From: a candidate division TA06 bacterium 32_111
Lineage (GTDB): Bacteria; Hydrothermota; 32-111
NCBI GenBank assembly: GCA_001508335.1
Contig: LGFX01000001.1
Coordinates: 1 to 64,000, forward strand
DNA length: 64,000 bases
Direction of reading: 5' to 3'
Shown: in pieces, positions 23,100 through 32,753 of the stretch
Layout: each line of letters opens with the position of its first letter
Position numbering within the stretch: position 1 is the first letter of the stretch
The notes under the pieces: generated by a model
What the model was told of the DNA's origin: nothing
Database searches by the model: none
Seen by the model: only the letters and a program-made list of their open reading frames with translations
Made by a program: the position numbers and the translations under genes

Positions 23100-23956
23100 A
23101 TAAAAGACTAAATCTTATTTTTAACATAGACAAAGAAGAAAATATCCCATCTTTTAAAATAGTAAAAAGGTTTCGAGATATTTTCAAGGAAAAGAAGGTC
23201 GGTTTCCTTGGAACCCTCGATCCTTTCGCCTCAGGTGTTTTACCACTCTTCTCAGGGAATTTCACAAAACTTATAAGATATTTAGAAGGGTGTGATAAGG
23301 TTTACGATGCAAAAATTGAGTTCGGTTTACTTACAGATACCTTTGATATAACAGGAAAGGTAGTTGAAAAGAGAAGTAAAATTTTAAATTTTGATTCAAA
23401 GGAGATAGAGAAGGTAATCGAAAAGTTTTTTTTGGGTGAAAGGTTGCAAATTGTCCCTGATTATTCTGCAACGAAGATAGATGGAGTTAGATCATACAAA
23501 CTTGCAAGAAAAGGATTTAAGTTGGAAGAAAGAAGAAAAAAGGTTATTTTGAAAGAGTTTACTCTAAAAGATTTTGATGGGAAATACCTTAATGTAAGAA
23601 TAAGGGTAAGCAAAGGTTTTTATGTCAGGTCTTTTGCAAAAGAACTTGGAGAGAAACTTGATACATTTGGAACTGTTGTTAGTTTAAAAAGGATAGAAAA
23701 TGGACCTTTCAAGATAGATGATGCAAAAAGGATAGAAGATGTAAAAATTGAGGATTCAAAATTACCAGAGGAAATTTTACAGGAATATATGGACACTGTT
23801 GAGTTGGATGGTAGAAGTTTTGAAGTTTTGATGAATGGAAACAGTTTAAAATATGAGTGTCAAAATCAAAAATCCTTTCTTGTTAAAAATGAAAGGGGTT
23901 ATATTGTTGTTGAAAGTGATGGTGGGTCAATATACCCGAAAAGGTGCATAATATGA
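23093..23956 (+). CDS. truB: tRNA pseudouridine(55) synthase TruB
   Basis: 287 residues. KVGFLGTLDPFASGVLPL (near 33-50) holds the catalytic Asp of the TruB family; YDAKIEFGLLTDTFDITG and VKGFYVRSFAKELG-type segments follow (SKGFYVRSFAKELG near 178). Modifies U55 in the T-loop of tRNAs. Starts with GTG overlapping the end of the barrel gene; the true start may be the adjacent second GTG. Overlaps ribF by ATGA. Confidence 0.9.
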   Translation: MVNKRLNLIFNIDKEENIPSFKIVKRFRDIFKEKKVGFLGTLDPFASGVLPLFSGNFTKLIRYLEGCDKVYDAKIEFGLLTDTFDITGKVVEKRSKILNFDSKEIEKVIEKFFLGERLQIVPDYSATKIDGVRSYKLARKGFKLEERRKKVILKEFTLKDFDGKYLNVRIRVSKGFYVRSFAKELGEKLDTFGTVVSLKRIENGPFKIDDAKRIEDVKIEDSKLPEEILQEYMDTVELDGRSFEVLMNGNSLKYECQNQKSFLVKNERGYIVVESDGGSIYPKRCII

Positions 23957-24891
23957 ACATATATTATGGTTTAGACAAAATAGATGAAAATTTGAAAGGA
24001 AAGATAATAACATTGGGCTCATTCGATGGTATTCATAGAGGGCATAAAAAGATACTTGAAACTTTAAGAAGGATATCTTTAAAAGAAGGTAAGGAAAACC
24101 TTCTGATAACTTTTGAGCCACATCCAAGAATGGTTCTTGAAGGGATTAAGGAGAATTTTCTTTTAACTACCCTTGAAGATAAAATGTATATTTTTGAAAC
24201 TTCCAATCTTATCGATAATCTTCTTATAATACCTTTCGATAAAAGTTTTGCCCAGATATCTGCTGACGATTTTGTTGAAAGGATAGTTGTTGATAAACTT
24301 TCGCCCTACATATTCGTTGTAGGTTATGACACACATTTCGGTAAAAACAGGAAAGGAGATATAGTAAGATTAAAATCAATACTCTCAAAAGAAAGGATCA
24401 AAATAGAGATAGTTGAACCAGAGGTGGAAGATTCACAGATAATATCCAGTTCGATTATTAGAAAGTTTATCAAGTTTGGGAATATTGAGGAGGCTAACAA
24501 ATTTTTGGGCTACAAATATTTTGTAAAAGGTTCTGTTGTGAAAGGAGAGGGCAGAGGGGCTATACTCGGTTTTCCCACTGCAAACATTGAGTTCGATGAG
24601 AAGATAAAGATGATGCCACAGAATGGAGTTTACGCTGTTGGTGTTATCTATGAAGGGAAAAAGTACAAGGGTATGATGAATGTTGGGAAAAGACCTACAT
24701 TTGATGAGAAACTCTCCCTTGAGGTTCATATCATTGATTTTAATGAGAACCTTTACAATAAAACTTTGAAAATAAATTTCATTAAAAGGTTGAGAGATGA
24801 GGTTAAGTTTCCAAGTGAGAATGAACTTATAGAACAGTTAAAAAAAGATAAAGAAGAAATAAAAAATTTAAAGGAGGAATTATGGCTTTGA
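23953..24891 (+). CDS. ribF: Bifunctional riboflavin kinase / FAD synthetase
   Basis: 312 residues from the ATG at 23953. The N-terminal FAD synthetase has [15 protein letters not shown] (near 18, the HxGH nucleotidyltransferase motif). The C-terminal kinase has [17 protein letters not shown] (near 200) and NVGKRPTF. Makes FMN and FAD from riboflavin. The truB-ribF-rpsO-pnp order is conserved in many bacteria. An in-frame GTG 9 bases upstream is a less likely start. Confidence 0.95.
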   Translation: MNIYYGLDKIDENLKGKIITLGSFDGIHRGHKKILETLRRISLKEGKENLLITFEPHPRMVLEGIKENFLLTTLEDKMYIFETSNLIDNLLIIPFDKSFAQISADDFVERIVVDKLSPYIFVVGYDTHFGKNRKGDIVRLKSILSKERIKIEIVEPEVEDSQIISSSIIRKFIKFGNIEEANKFLGYKYFVKGSVVKGEGRGAILGFPTANIEFDEKIKMMPQNGVYAVGVIYEGKKYKGMMNVGKRPTFDEKLSLEVHIIDFNENLYNKTLKINFIKRLRDEVKFPSENELIEQLKKDKEEIKNLKEELWL

Positions 24892-25151
24892 AAAAAGAAA
24901 AGAAAAAAGAGATCATTCAGAAGTTCGCTGTTAAAGAGAATGATACAGGTTCACCAGAGGTTCAAATAGCTCTTCTGACTGAGAGGATAAATCAGGTCAC
25001 GGAGCATTTGAAGAAGTTCAAAAAGGATATCCATTCCAGGAGGGGGCTTCTTCTTATGGTAGGAAAAAGGAAAAGACTATTAAACTATCTTATGCAGAAA
25101 GATTTTGAGAGGTATAAAAAGGTAGTAAAAGAATTAAATTTAAGAAAATAA
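24882..25151 (+). CDS. rpsO: Ribosomal protein uS15
   Basis: 89 residues. [27 protein letters not shown] (near 18-44) and [20 protein letters not shown] are the S15 signatures. AAGGAGG upstream. Overlaps the end of ribF by 10 bases, so likely translated by coupling. Binds 16S rRNA. Confidence 0.97.
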   Translation: MALKKEKKKEIIQKFAVKENDTGSPEVQIALLTERINQVTEHLKKFKKDIHSRRGLLLMVGKRKRLLNYLMQKDFERYKKVVKELNLRK

Positions 25152-25163
25152 GCGGGGTAAGTA

Positions 25164-27329
25164 ATGGAAGAAAAAATAGTGAGCGGACCTTATGGTCGGT
25201 TCAACCTTGAAATATCAACAGGAAAGTTGGCTAAACAGGCTAACGGTTCTGTTGTAGTGAAACTTAACGAAAACATACTTCTCGTAACTTCAGTTGCGTC
25301 GAAAATGAAAAAAGAGGGACAGGACTTCTTTCCACTAACAGTAGATTACAGGGAAAAATATTTTGCAACTGGAAAGATTCCAGGTGGTTTTTTCAAAAGG
25401 GAAGGAAAACCGAGAGATAGAGAGATACTCGCAAGTAGATTAATAGATAGACCTATAAGGCCTCTTTTCCCGGATGATTTTATAAATGAAACGCAAATAA
25501 TAGCAACACTTTTTTCCGCTGATGGTAAGATGGATACCGATGTTTTGGGGGTCATTGGAGCGTCCGCATCTTTGATGATTTCAGATATACCTTTCAAAGG
25601 ACCAGTTGGAGCATGTAGAGTTGCACTTGTTGATGGACAACTTATCGATTCTCCAACTTTTGAGGAACTTGGAGATGCCGATCTTGAACTCGTTCTTGCA
25701 GGAACTGAAACAACTGTAACAACAATCGAAGCTTCAGCAAATGAGGTATCTGAAGAGGATATGTTGAAGGCTATCGAATTTGGCCATAAGATAATCAGAC
25801 AGTCTATTGAATTGCAGAAAAAACTGATATCCCAGTTTGAAATCAAAAAGATGGAGTATGAACCTTTCGTTATTCCACAGGAGTTAAAAGATAAAATTAA
25901 AGAGTTAACAACTGAAAGGTTGAAAGTTTTAAACAATATTTTCGAGAAACAGAAAAGGAATCAGGAGTTCGATAAACTCGTTAAAGAGGTGGTGGATAAA
26001 CTTAAAGATGAGTATGAGGATTGTGTCGGTCTCATTCCTTCCCTGATAGAAGATAACCGGAAGGAGATGATAAGGGAAAGGATAATCAAAGAGGGTATAA
26101 GGCTTGATGGCAGAAAGGTAAATGAGATAAGAAAGATTACATGTGAAGTTGGAATAATGCCGAGAACACACGGTTCAGCATTATTTACGAGGGGTGAAAC
26201 CCAATCTTTAGCATGTCTCACCCTTGGAACAGCATCGGATGAACAGGTTATCGAGGATCTTGAGGGAGAATCGAAAAAATCTTTTATGCTCCATTACAAC
26301 TTCCCTCCATTTTCAGTTGGGGAAGTATCACCTTTAAGAGGCCCGGGTAGAAGAGAAATAGGGCATGGATTCCTCGCTGAGAAATCCCTTCAGGCTGTTA
26401 TACCTTCAGAAGAGATTTTCCCTTACACTATAAGGATAGTTTCTGAAATACTTGAATCTAACGGTTCTTCAAGTATGGCTTCAGTATGCTCAGGCTCATT
26501 ATCTTTGATGGATGCTGGAGTCCCTATCAAATGTCATGTTGCAGGAATAGCGATGGGACTTATAGTTGAAAAGGAGAATGAACCTGTAATCCTTTCAGAT
26601 ATAATGGGTGAAGAGGATCATTATGGAGATATGGATTTCAAAGTTGCAGGGACAAGAGAAGGAATAACAGGTTTACAACTTGATACTAAAATCGAAGGAA
26701 TAAGTATAGATATTTTGAGAAAAGGCTTCTATCAGGCAAAAGAGGGGAGAGAGTTCATATTAAACATAATGGAAAAAACAATATCAAAACCGAGAGAACA
26801 GTTGTCACAGTACGCTCCAAGGTTAATCCAGTTCACAATAGATAAGGATAAGATAGGACTTGTTATAGGCCCAGGTGGAAAGATGATAAGGTCAATAATA
26901 GAAAAGACTGGAGTTAAAGTTGAAATAGATGATACCGGAAAGGTAACTATAGCATCAACCGACCTTGCAAGTGGTGATGAAGCTAAGAGGATGATAGAAT
27001 CTTTGGTAAAAGATATTGAGATGGGGGAGATATATGAAGGAAAGGTAACAAAGATAACCAACTTTGGTGCTTTCATCGAACTTTTACCTGGTAAGGAAGC
27101 TTTGATGCATATTTCACAGTTCTCACACGAAAGGGTAAATGACCTTAATGAGCATTTAAAAGTTGGAGACAAAGTATCTGTAAAAGTTATAAATGTTGAT
27201 GATAATGGTAAAGTCAATGTTTCAAGAAAAGTTTTGATACAGAATGACAACCCAAATCAGAATGAAGTTCAACCGAGACATCATTACAGAAAATTTGGAA
27301 GAAAGGATTACAAAAAAGATGGATCTTAA
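25164..27329 (+). CDS. pnp: Polyribonucleotide nucleotidyltransferase (PNPase)
   Basis: 721 residues, full length. Two RNase PH domains (about 10-140 and 310-540), with LDGRKVNEIRKITCEVG starting the second and DHYGDMDFKVAGTREGITGLQLD carrying the active-site Asp residues. A KH domain (VIGPGGKMI near 572) and an S1 domain (GEIYEGKVTKITNFGAF near 620) follow, then a basic tail. Degrades RNA 3'-5' with phosphate; follows rpsO as usual. Confidence 0.97.
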   Translation: MEEKIVSGPYGRFNLEISTGKLAKQANGSVVVKLNENILLVTSVASKMKKEGQDFFPLTVDYREKYFATGKIPGGFFKREGKPRDREILASRLIDRPIRPLFPDDFINETQIIATLFSADGKMDTDVLGVIGASASLMISDIPFKGPVGACRVALVDGQLIDSPTFEELGDADLELVLAGTETTVTTIEASANEVSEEDMLKAIEFGHKIIRQSIELQKKLISQFEIKKMEYEPFVIPQELKDKIKELTTERLKVLNNIFEKQKRNQEFDKLVKEVVDKLKDEYEDCVGLIPSLIEDNRKEMIRERIIKEGIRLDGRKVNEIRKITCEVGIMPRTHGSALFTRGETQSLACLTLGTASDEQVIEDLEGESKKSFMLHYNFPPFSVGEVSPLRGPGRREIGHGFLAEKSLQAVIPSEEIFPYTIRIVSEILESNGSSSMASVCSGSLSLMDAGVPIKCHVAGIAMGLIVEKENEPVILSDIMGEEDHYGDMDFKVAGTREGITGLQLDTKIEGISIDILRKGFYQAKEGREFILNIMEKTISKPREQLSQYAPRLIQFTIDKDKIGLVIGPGGKMIRSIIEKTGVKVEIDDTGKVTIASTDLASGDEAKRMIESLVKDIEMGEIYEGKVTKITNFGAFIELLPGKEALMHISQFSHERVNDLNEHLKVGDKVSVKVINVDDNGKVNVSRKVLIQNDNPNQNEVQPRHHYRKFGRKDYKKDGS

Positions 27330-28575
27330 ACAGAATGTTTCTATAGAAAAATTGGAGAATGGAGTAAATTTCGTTGGAGAGCAGATAAGAATATTCCATT
27401 CTCTGATTTTTGGTTATTATGTTAGAGTTGGTTCAGATTATGAGAGTGAAAGGTTAAACGGGATAAGCCACCTTACAGAACATCTTTTTTTTAAAGGAAC
27501 TAAAAAAAGAAAATCTGACGAGATTTCAAGAATTATTGAGCATTATGGCGGAAGTGTAAACGCATACACTTCAAGGGATCACACTACCTTTTACTTCAAA
27601 TGTTTACCTGACAATTTTAAAAAAATCCTTCCAATATTTCAGGAGATGATTTTTGACCCTCTTATCCCTGAGGAAGAATTGGAGAAGGAAAAAAATGTTG
27701 TGATAGAAGAGATAAGGTCTGCTGAGGATGATCCAGAGGATCTGGTTTTTGAGAATTTAAACAGGATAATTTTTAAGGGTTCACCTTTTGAAAAAACTAT
27801 TCTTGGAAGTGAAGAGATAATAAAATCTATAACAAGAAAAGATGTTATAGATTTTATTCAAAAAAATTATGTTTGTAACAATTCCTTCTATTCTTACGTA
27901 GGACCTCTAAAAATTTCAAAAGTTAAAGATCTTATAGATAATAAGTTCTTTAGAAAAGGTGAAGTTAATTCTAAAATTTTTGATCAAAAAGTTAAGGATA
28001 ACTTTTCTCAAAAAATTTATGTTTACAAAAATTCTTTACAACAGTTCCATGTCGCTTTAGGATTCAAAACTCAAAATTACTCTTCCGATGAAAGGTACCC
28101 TTTAACTATACTTTCCGCTATTTTGGGTATAGGTATGTCTTCCAGACTTTTTAAAAAGTTGAGAGAGGAAATGGGACTCGTTTATACGGTTTACTCTTTT
28201 ATCGACATTTTTAAAGAGGCAGGTATGGGTGGAGTTTATTTTGTTTGCTCTCCAGATAACTTCAGAAAAACGATGGGACTTATCGAAAAGGAGATGACTG
28301 ACATAATAAAAAACGGTGTTAAAAAGGATGAGATGGAGAAAGTCAAGAATCAGATATTGGCAAATGTTGTGATGAGTTATGATTCCCTTTCTGGGCGAAT
28401 GGGATTCAACTCAAAATCCTTTCTATATAAAAAAAGAATTCAAAGTGTTAACTCTGTTATAAAAAAATTCAAAAATGTTAGTTCTGATGATATAAAAGAA
28501 GTGGCGAAGAAATATTTAAAATTCAACAGGTTGAACATTTCTATAGTTGGGAACAAGAAAGATTTTAAAATATGA
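27319..28575 (+). CDS. M16 family zinc peptidase
   Basis: 418 residues from the ATG at 27319, overlapping pnp by 11 bases; an in-frame start 75 bases earlier would lie well inside pnp. The inverted zinc motif HLTEH is at residues 51-55, and the downstream Glu ligand is in VIEEIRSAEDDPED near 130. The second half has the usual inactive homologous domain (LYTVYSF-type, GLVYTVYSFID near 300). Likely a YmxG/PqqL-type processing or peptide-degrading enzyme; linkage to pnp and dut is common. Confidence 0.9.
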   Translation: MDLKQNVSIEKLENGVNFVGEQIRIFHSLIFGYYVRVGSDYESERLNGISHLTEHLFFKGTKKRKSDEISRIIEHYGGSVNAYTSRDHTTFYFKCLPDNFKKILPIFQEMIFDPLIPEEELEKEKNVVIEEIRSAEDDPEDLVFENLNRIIFKGSPFEKTILGSEEIIKSITRKDVIDFIQKNYVCNNSFYSYVGPLKISKVKDLIDNKFFRKGEVNSKIFDQKVKDNFSQKIYVYKNSLQQFHVALGFKTQNYSSDERYPLTILSAILGIGMSSRLFKKLREEMGLVYTVYSFIDIFKEAGMGGVYFVCSPDNFRKTMGLIEKEMTDIIKNGVKKDEMEKVKNQILANVVMSYDSLSGRMGFNSKSFLYKKRIQSVNSVIKKFKNVSSDDIKEVAKKYLKFNRLNISIVGNKKDFKI

Positions 28576-28994
28576 TAAACATAAAAATTGAAATTTCCGA
28601 GAATGGTTTTTTGCCAAAATACATGACTGAAGGTTCTTCAGGTGCTGATCTGTACGCTTCGAGCGATACCACTATTGAGCCTTTTGATGTTTCTTTGGTT
28701 CCAACAGGAATAAGAGTTCAAATACCTTCAGGTTATGAGATACAGATAAGACCAAGAAGTGGATTCTCCTTGAAAAATAAAATATTGATTTTAAACACAC
28801 CCGGAACTATAGATTCAGATTATAGAGGTGAGATAAAAGTTATAATGTTCAATCTTAACAGGGAAAAGTTTTACATAAAAAGGGGTGATAGAATAGCACA
28901 GATGGTTGTTGCTAAAGTTGAAAAAGCCAATTTTGTTGAAGATAAGATCGATGAGACCGAAAGAGGAGATGGCGGTTTTGGCCATACTGGATAA
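28572..28994 (+). CDS. dut: dUTP diphosphatase
   Basis: 140 residues with all five dUTPase motifs in order: GSSGADLYAS (1), PRSGFSLK (2), NTPGTIDSDYRGEIKV (3), RGDRIAQMVV (4) and GDGGFGHTG (5). Motif 5 has His in place of the common Ser. Hydrolyses dUTP to dUMP. Overlaps the peptidase stop as ATGA and the next gene by one base. Confidence 0.95.
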   Translation: MINIKIEISENGFLPKYMTEGSSGADLYASSDTTIEPFDVSLVPTGIRVQIPSGYEIQIRPRSGFSLKNKILILNTPGTIDSDYRGEIKVIMFNLNREKFYIKRGDRIAQMVVAKVEKANFVEDKIDETERGDGGFGHTG

Positions 28995-29815
28995 TGTTTT
29001 TATATTACTATTTTAGAATAATGTCTGTTTTTTTATTTTTCGTTCCATTCGAGGTGATTGATTTAATATCCCTCGTTATTGGTAACATCATTTTTCTTTC
29101 AAAAAACTGGAGGGTTAAAAGCATTTCCGAAAACCTTATAAGGATCGGAATAGAAAATTTTGATGTTAAAGAAGTTTTTATCAATATGACAAGAAACCAT
29201 CTTGATCTTTTGAAATTCTATTATACTGATAAAAATTATCTTTTTCAAATAACAGATTGTTCTGAAGTTGATCTTGAAGAGATACAAAAAGGTAAATATA
29301 TTCTCGTTACAGCGCATTATGGGAATTGGGAACTTGCCGGAATGCTTTTTGGTTTTCTTGTTAAGAAAAGTGTTACCGTTGCAGAACTTGAAGGAGTTGG
29401 TGAAAAGAGGTATGAGATTTTAAAAAGGTTTCGGAGTAGAACTGGGATGAAAGTTTTGCCTCTTGAAGAAACTTCAACTGGGGCTCTCCTTGAAGATCAC
29501 ATACAGAAAGGATACATTCCTGTACTCCTTTTCGATAGAGATATAAATAAGAGTGGAAGTTTATCAGAATTTGGGAAAGCAAAAGTTTTTATTCCAAAAG
29601 GTCCATTCTATTTTTCCAAAAAGTATTCGAGAAAGATTTTGTTAGGAGTTTTTTTCTACGAGAAGAATAAAAGGTACAGGTACAAGATACGTGCCAGTGA
29701 GATTGAAAGGGATGAGAATTTGAGAAGATATTCTAACAACGGTTTAAATGCACTGTATAAAGTTATTGAAAATAAACCTGAGGAATGGTTTGCCTTTTCT
29801 ATGAGATGGGAGTGA
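28994..29815 (+). CDS. LpxL/HtrB-like lipid acyltransferase
   Basis: 273 residues. An N-terminal hydrophobic segment and TAHYGNWELAGMLFG (near residue 99), the HxxxxE catalytic motif of the LpxL/LpxM and phosphatidylinositol mannoside acyltransferase group; FDRDINKSG near 180 matches the conserved D-R element. Adds an acyl chain to a glycolipid precursor. A paralogue lies at 37341. It heads a block of envelope glycolipid genes. Confidence 0.85.
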   Translation: MFLYYYFRIMSVFLFFVPFEVIDLISLVIGNIIFLSKNWRVKSISENLIRIGIENFDVKEVFINMTRNHLDLLKFYYTDKNYLFQITDCSEVDLEEIQKGKYILVTAHYGNWELAGMLFGFLVKKSVTVAELEGVGEKRYEILKRFRSRTGMKVLPLEETSTGALLEDHIQKGYIPVLLFDRDINKSGSLSEFGKAKVFIPKGPFYFSKKYSRKILLGVFFYEKNKRYRYKIRASEIERDENLRRYSNNGLNALYKVIENKPEEWFAFSMRWE

Positions 29816-29818
29816 AAA

Positions 29819-30991
29819 ATGGCTGATAGAAAAAAATTAAAAATTTTAATGGTTTCAGATATGTACTATCCTCTCCCAGGGGGTATTTCGGAACATATAC
29901 ATCACCTTTATATAGAGATGAAGAGAAAAGGTCATACTGTTCATATCCTAACTGGGAATCCTCTTTTTAAGAGTGTTAAAAATGAAGGTGGTGATGTAAA
30001 GAGGGTTGGACACTCTATCTCAATTCCAGCTAACAAATCTTTCACTCAGATTTCTTTAGGTTTGAAAATGATCTTCGATGTAAAAAATCTTCTCGATAGG
30101 GAAAAATACGATATTGTTCATATACATGGAGCCCTCGCTCCAACTTTACCTCTGATTACTCTCTTCTTCTCTAACTCAACTAACATAATAACATTCCACG
30201 CAGCGTTTGACAGATCTATAGGTTATGAAGCTTTAAGATCTCCACTTAAAAAATTTTTTGAGAGAATAGATGGAGTCATAGCTGTTTCAAATGAGGCGAA
30301 AAGATCTGTTTACAGATACTTTCCCGGAGATTACACTATTATTCCAAACGGTGTTGACCTTAAAAGATTCTCACCTTTAAATCCTAAACTTGAAAACTAT
30401 ATTGATGGAAGGATAAATTTACTTTTTGTAGGAAGACAGGATCCGAGGAAAGGGATCAAGTTCTTATATAAAGCGATGGATTATATTGTTGATGAAATAA
30501 CCGATGTTAGGTTGATAGTGGTAGGTAAAGGATTTTTGAAAAAATATTATGAACTTTCCATAAGTGATAAAGCGAAGAATCATATAATATTTGAAGATTA
30601 TGTGGATTGGTCGCTTTTACCATTATACTATAACACAGCGAATATTTTTGTTTCGCCAGCAACAGGTGGAGAGAGTTTTGGTATAATACTACTTGAAGCG
30701 ATGGCATCTGGGACTCCCATTGTTGCGAGTAACATAAGAGGTTACAGACAGGTAATAAAACATAAATATAACGGGTACCTTGTAAAACCTAAAGATCCAA
30801 AAGAACTCGCCTATGGAATAATTGAAGTTTTGAAGAATAGAGAGTTAAGAGAACAACTTAAAAATAATGGACTTGAATTCGTTAAGAGATTCTCCTGGGA
30901 AAATGTTTCCAACGAAATTTTGGATTTCTATTACAGAAAGATTGAGGAGAAAAGTAAAAACAAAGAGAACAGGTTGAGAAAATGGTTTTAA
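29819..30991 (+). CDS. Family 4 glycosyltransferase (PimA-like)
   Basis: 390 residues, GT-B fold. VSDMYYPLPGGISEHIHHLY near residue 12 is the Gly-rich acceptor loop, IIPNGVDLKRFSP near 180 starts the C-terminal domain, LLFVGRQDPRKGIKFL near 200, and the donor-binding motif is SPATGGESFGIILLEAMASG (near 280, EX7E). Retaining transferase that uses a nucleotide sugar. The next gene starts 10 bases before its stop. Confidence 0.9.
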   Translation: MADRKKLKILMVSDMYYPLPGGISEHIHHLYIEMKRKGHTVHILTGNPLFKSVKNEGGDVKRVGHSISIPANKSFTQISLGLKMIFDVKNLLDREKYDIVHIHGALAPTLPLITLFFSNSTNIITFHAAFDRSIGYEALRSPLKKFFERIDGVIAVSNEAKRSVYRYFPGDYTIIPNGVDLKRFSPLNPKLENYIDGRINLLFVGRQDPRKGIKFLYKAMDYIVDEITDVRLIVVGKGFLKKYYELSISDKAKNHIIFEDYVDWSLLPLYYNTANIFVSPATGGESFGIILLEAMASGTPIVASNIRGYRQVIKHKYNGYLVKPKDPKELAYGIIEVLKNRELREQLKNNGLEFVKRFSWENVSNEILDFYYRKIEEKSKNKENRLRKWF

Positions 30992-31824
30992 AATATATTT
31001 TGCCTGTAATTTTCGTGTTTTCACTTTACATCTATGGATGGTTCTATTGGTATTTAAAATTTTACAGAAGGAAAATTTATGCGAGTAATATATTCTCTTT
31101 TCATAAAATTTCAAAATATCCAGAATTTGGAGGAACAACAAATCTTTTGTTTCAATTCGAAAACTATTTGAAATTTTTAAAAGAGAACGGATTTAAAACC
31201 ACAACTATAGATGATTTTTTAGAATCTAAAGATGATAGAAAAATTCTGATTTTTTTTGATGATGCCTATGAAAATGTTTACAGGTATGCTTTCCCTATTA
31301 TGAAAAAATATTCTTTTACTGGTGTTCTATCACCTGTTGCAGGTTATATTGGAAAGAGAAATGTCTGGGATGCTAAGACTGGAAAGTTCAAACATATGGA
31401 CTTAGGAATGTTGAAGGAGATGGGAGATTATGGGTTCGAGATAATTTCACATTCTTTCTCACATAAGGATTTAAGAAAACTAAATAACGAAAAACTTGAT
31501 CTTGAAATTCTTGTTTCAAAAGAGATACTCGAAAAATCTTTAAAAAGAAGGATAGAATACTTTCTTTACCCTTTTGGTTTAACAAACGAAAAAGTTAAAA
31601 GAAAGGTAAAAGAGGCAGGATACAAGGGAGCTTTTACTTCCTATACAGATAAAGAGGATTTTGACATATATGAAATTCCAAGAAACACCCTTTACATAAT
31701 CGATACGAATCTAACTTTAAAAACTCTACTTTTTAGAAAACCTCTATTTCTTTTCGGTCATTTTGATATGAAAGGAAGAGTAACAAACTGGTTCGGTAGA
31801 TTTTCACCTATTATAAAATTATGA
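30982..31824 (+). CDS. Membrane-anchored polysaccharide deacetylase
   Basis: 280 residues. N-terminal membrane anchor (about 4-25), then a NodB domain: ILIFFDDAYENVYR (near 90, Asp-Asp metal/catalytic pair), HSFSHKDLRKL (near 154, His-x3-His) and YFLYPFGLTNEKVKRKVKEAGY (near 195). Removes N-acetyl groups from a sugar polymer or glycolipid. Situated between a glycosyltransferase and UbiA, so it may modify the same glycolipid. Confidence 0.85.
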   Translation: MVLKYILPVIFVFSLYIYGWFYWYLKFYRRKIYASNIFSFHKISKYPEFGGTTNLLFQFENYLKFLKENGFKTTTIDDFLESKDDRKILIFFDDAYENVYRYAFPIMKKYSFTGVLSPVAGYIGKRNVWDAKTGKFKHMDLGMLKEMGDYGFEIISHSFSHKDLRKLNNEKLDLEILVSKEILEKSLKRRIEYFLYPFGLTNEKVKRKVKEAGYKGAFTSYTDKEDFDIYEIPRNTLYIIDTNLTLKTLLFRKPLFLFGHFDMKGRVTNWFGRFSPIIKL

Positions 31825-32753
31825 AAAGGAAAAGTATCTTTATAGATTATCTATTTCTTTTAAGACCAACGATACAGGTCGCTCTATGGACTTTTTATTT
31901 TATAGGTGTTTATTTGGGATACAGGGATTGTAAAGAATTGAAGATCTTTAACTTTGTTTTTGATTTCAAAGTTTACTATATACTGTTTGCTTACTCTCTT
32001 CTTATGGGAGGAATTTACATACTCAATCAGATAACCGATATAGAAACTGATAGATTGAACAAAAAACTCTTTCTTTTACCTGAAGGTATAATAAGTGTAA
32101 AAAATGCTTACATCACTTTTGTTATAGTTGTTCTTATTGGTTTTAGTTTGGTTTTTTTCAACTACACGGTTCAAAAAACGATTGTCATTCTTTTCATAAT
32201 TTCTTTCATTATGGGATATCTATATTCTGCGAAACCTTTCTATTTCAAAAGTAGACCATTTCTTGACCTTTTATCGAATGTGTTAGGGTATGCTTTTGTA
32301 GCCTCACTTATAGGTTATCTTTCTGTTTGCGAAAAGATTCCAGATCTCAAGATCTTTTTGCCTTACATATTTTCCATGGCAGCAATTTTTATTAACACTA
32401 CTATTCTAGATTATAAAGGTGATAAGAAAGTTGGCTTGAAAACAACTGGAATTTTTCTTGGAATAAAAAGTTCACTTATTCTATCGACTACTTTTATGCT
32501 CTTTGCATTCATCTTTGGTTTTTACTATAAAGATTTTCTTGCAATTATAACAACATCATATTCACTTATTTTCTTCATAATATCAACAGTTTTTAGAAAA
32601 GAAAAATTTATAAAATGGTCTGTAATGTTTACATCACCTTTCGTCTCTTTTTCGCTTGGGATAATTTTCCCATACTTTCTTTTCTTGTGTATTCTAACAT
32701 TACTCATCTCGATAATCTACTATAGAAAAAGGTTCAAATACAATATAATATGA
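31821..32753 (+). CDS. UbiA-family prenyltransferase
   Basis: 310 residues, eight or nine membrane helices. First Asp motif NQITDIETDRLNKKLF (near 72, NxxDxxxD), the conserved YSAKPF element near 135, and the second motif LDYKGDKKVGLKT (near 193). Transfers a prenyl chain to an acceptor. With sugar enzymes around it, decaprenyl-phosphate ribose-type or lipid carrier chemistry is possible, but a quinone role cannot be excluded. Overlaps both neighbours by 4 bases. Confidence 0.85.
   Translation: MKRKSIFIDYLFLLRPTIQVALWTFYFIGVYLGYRDCKELKIFNFVFDFKVYYILFAYSLLMGGIYILNQITDIETDRLNKKLFLLPEGIISVKNAYITFVIVVLIGFSLVFFNYTVQKTIVILFIISFIMGYLYSAKPFYFKSRPFLDLLSNVLGYAFVASLIGYLSVCEKIPDLKIFLPYIFSMAAIFINTTILDYKGDKKVGLKTTGIFLGIKSSLILSTTFMLFAFIFGFYYKDFLAIITTSYSLIFFIISTVFRKEKFIKWSVMFTSPFVSFSLGIIFPYFLFLCILTLLISIIYYRKRFKYNII

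Noticed and set aside
25346-25936. 196-codon minus-strand ORF in pnp
   Set aside because: Antisense to a highly conserved PNPase domain; no ribosome site or motif.
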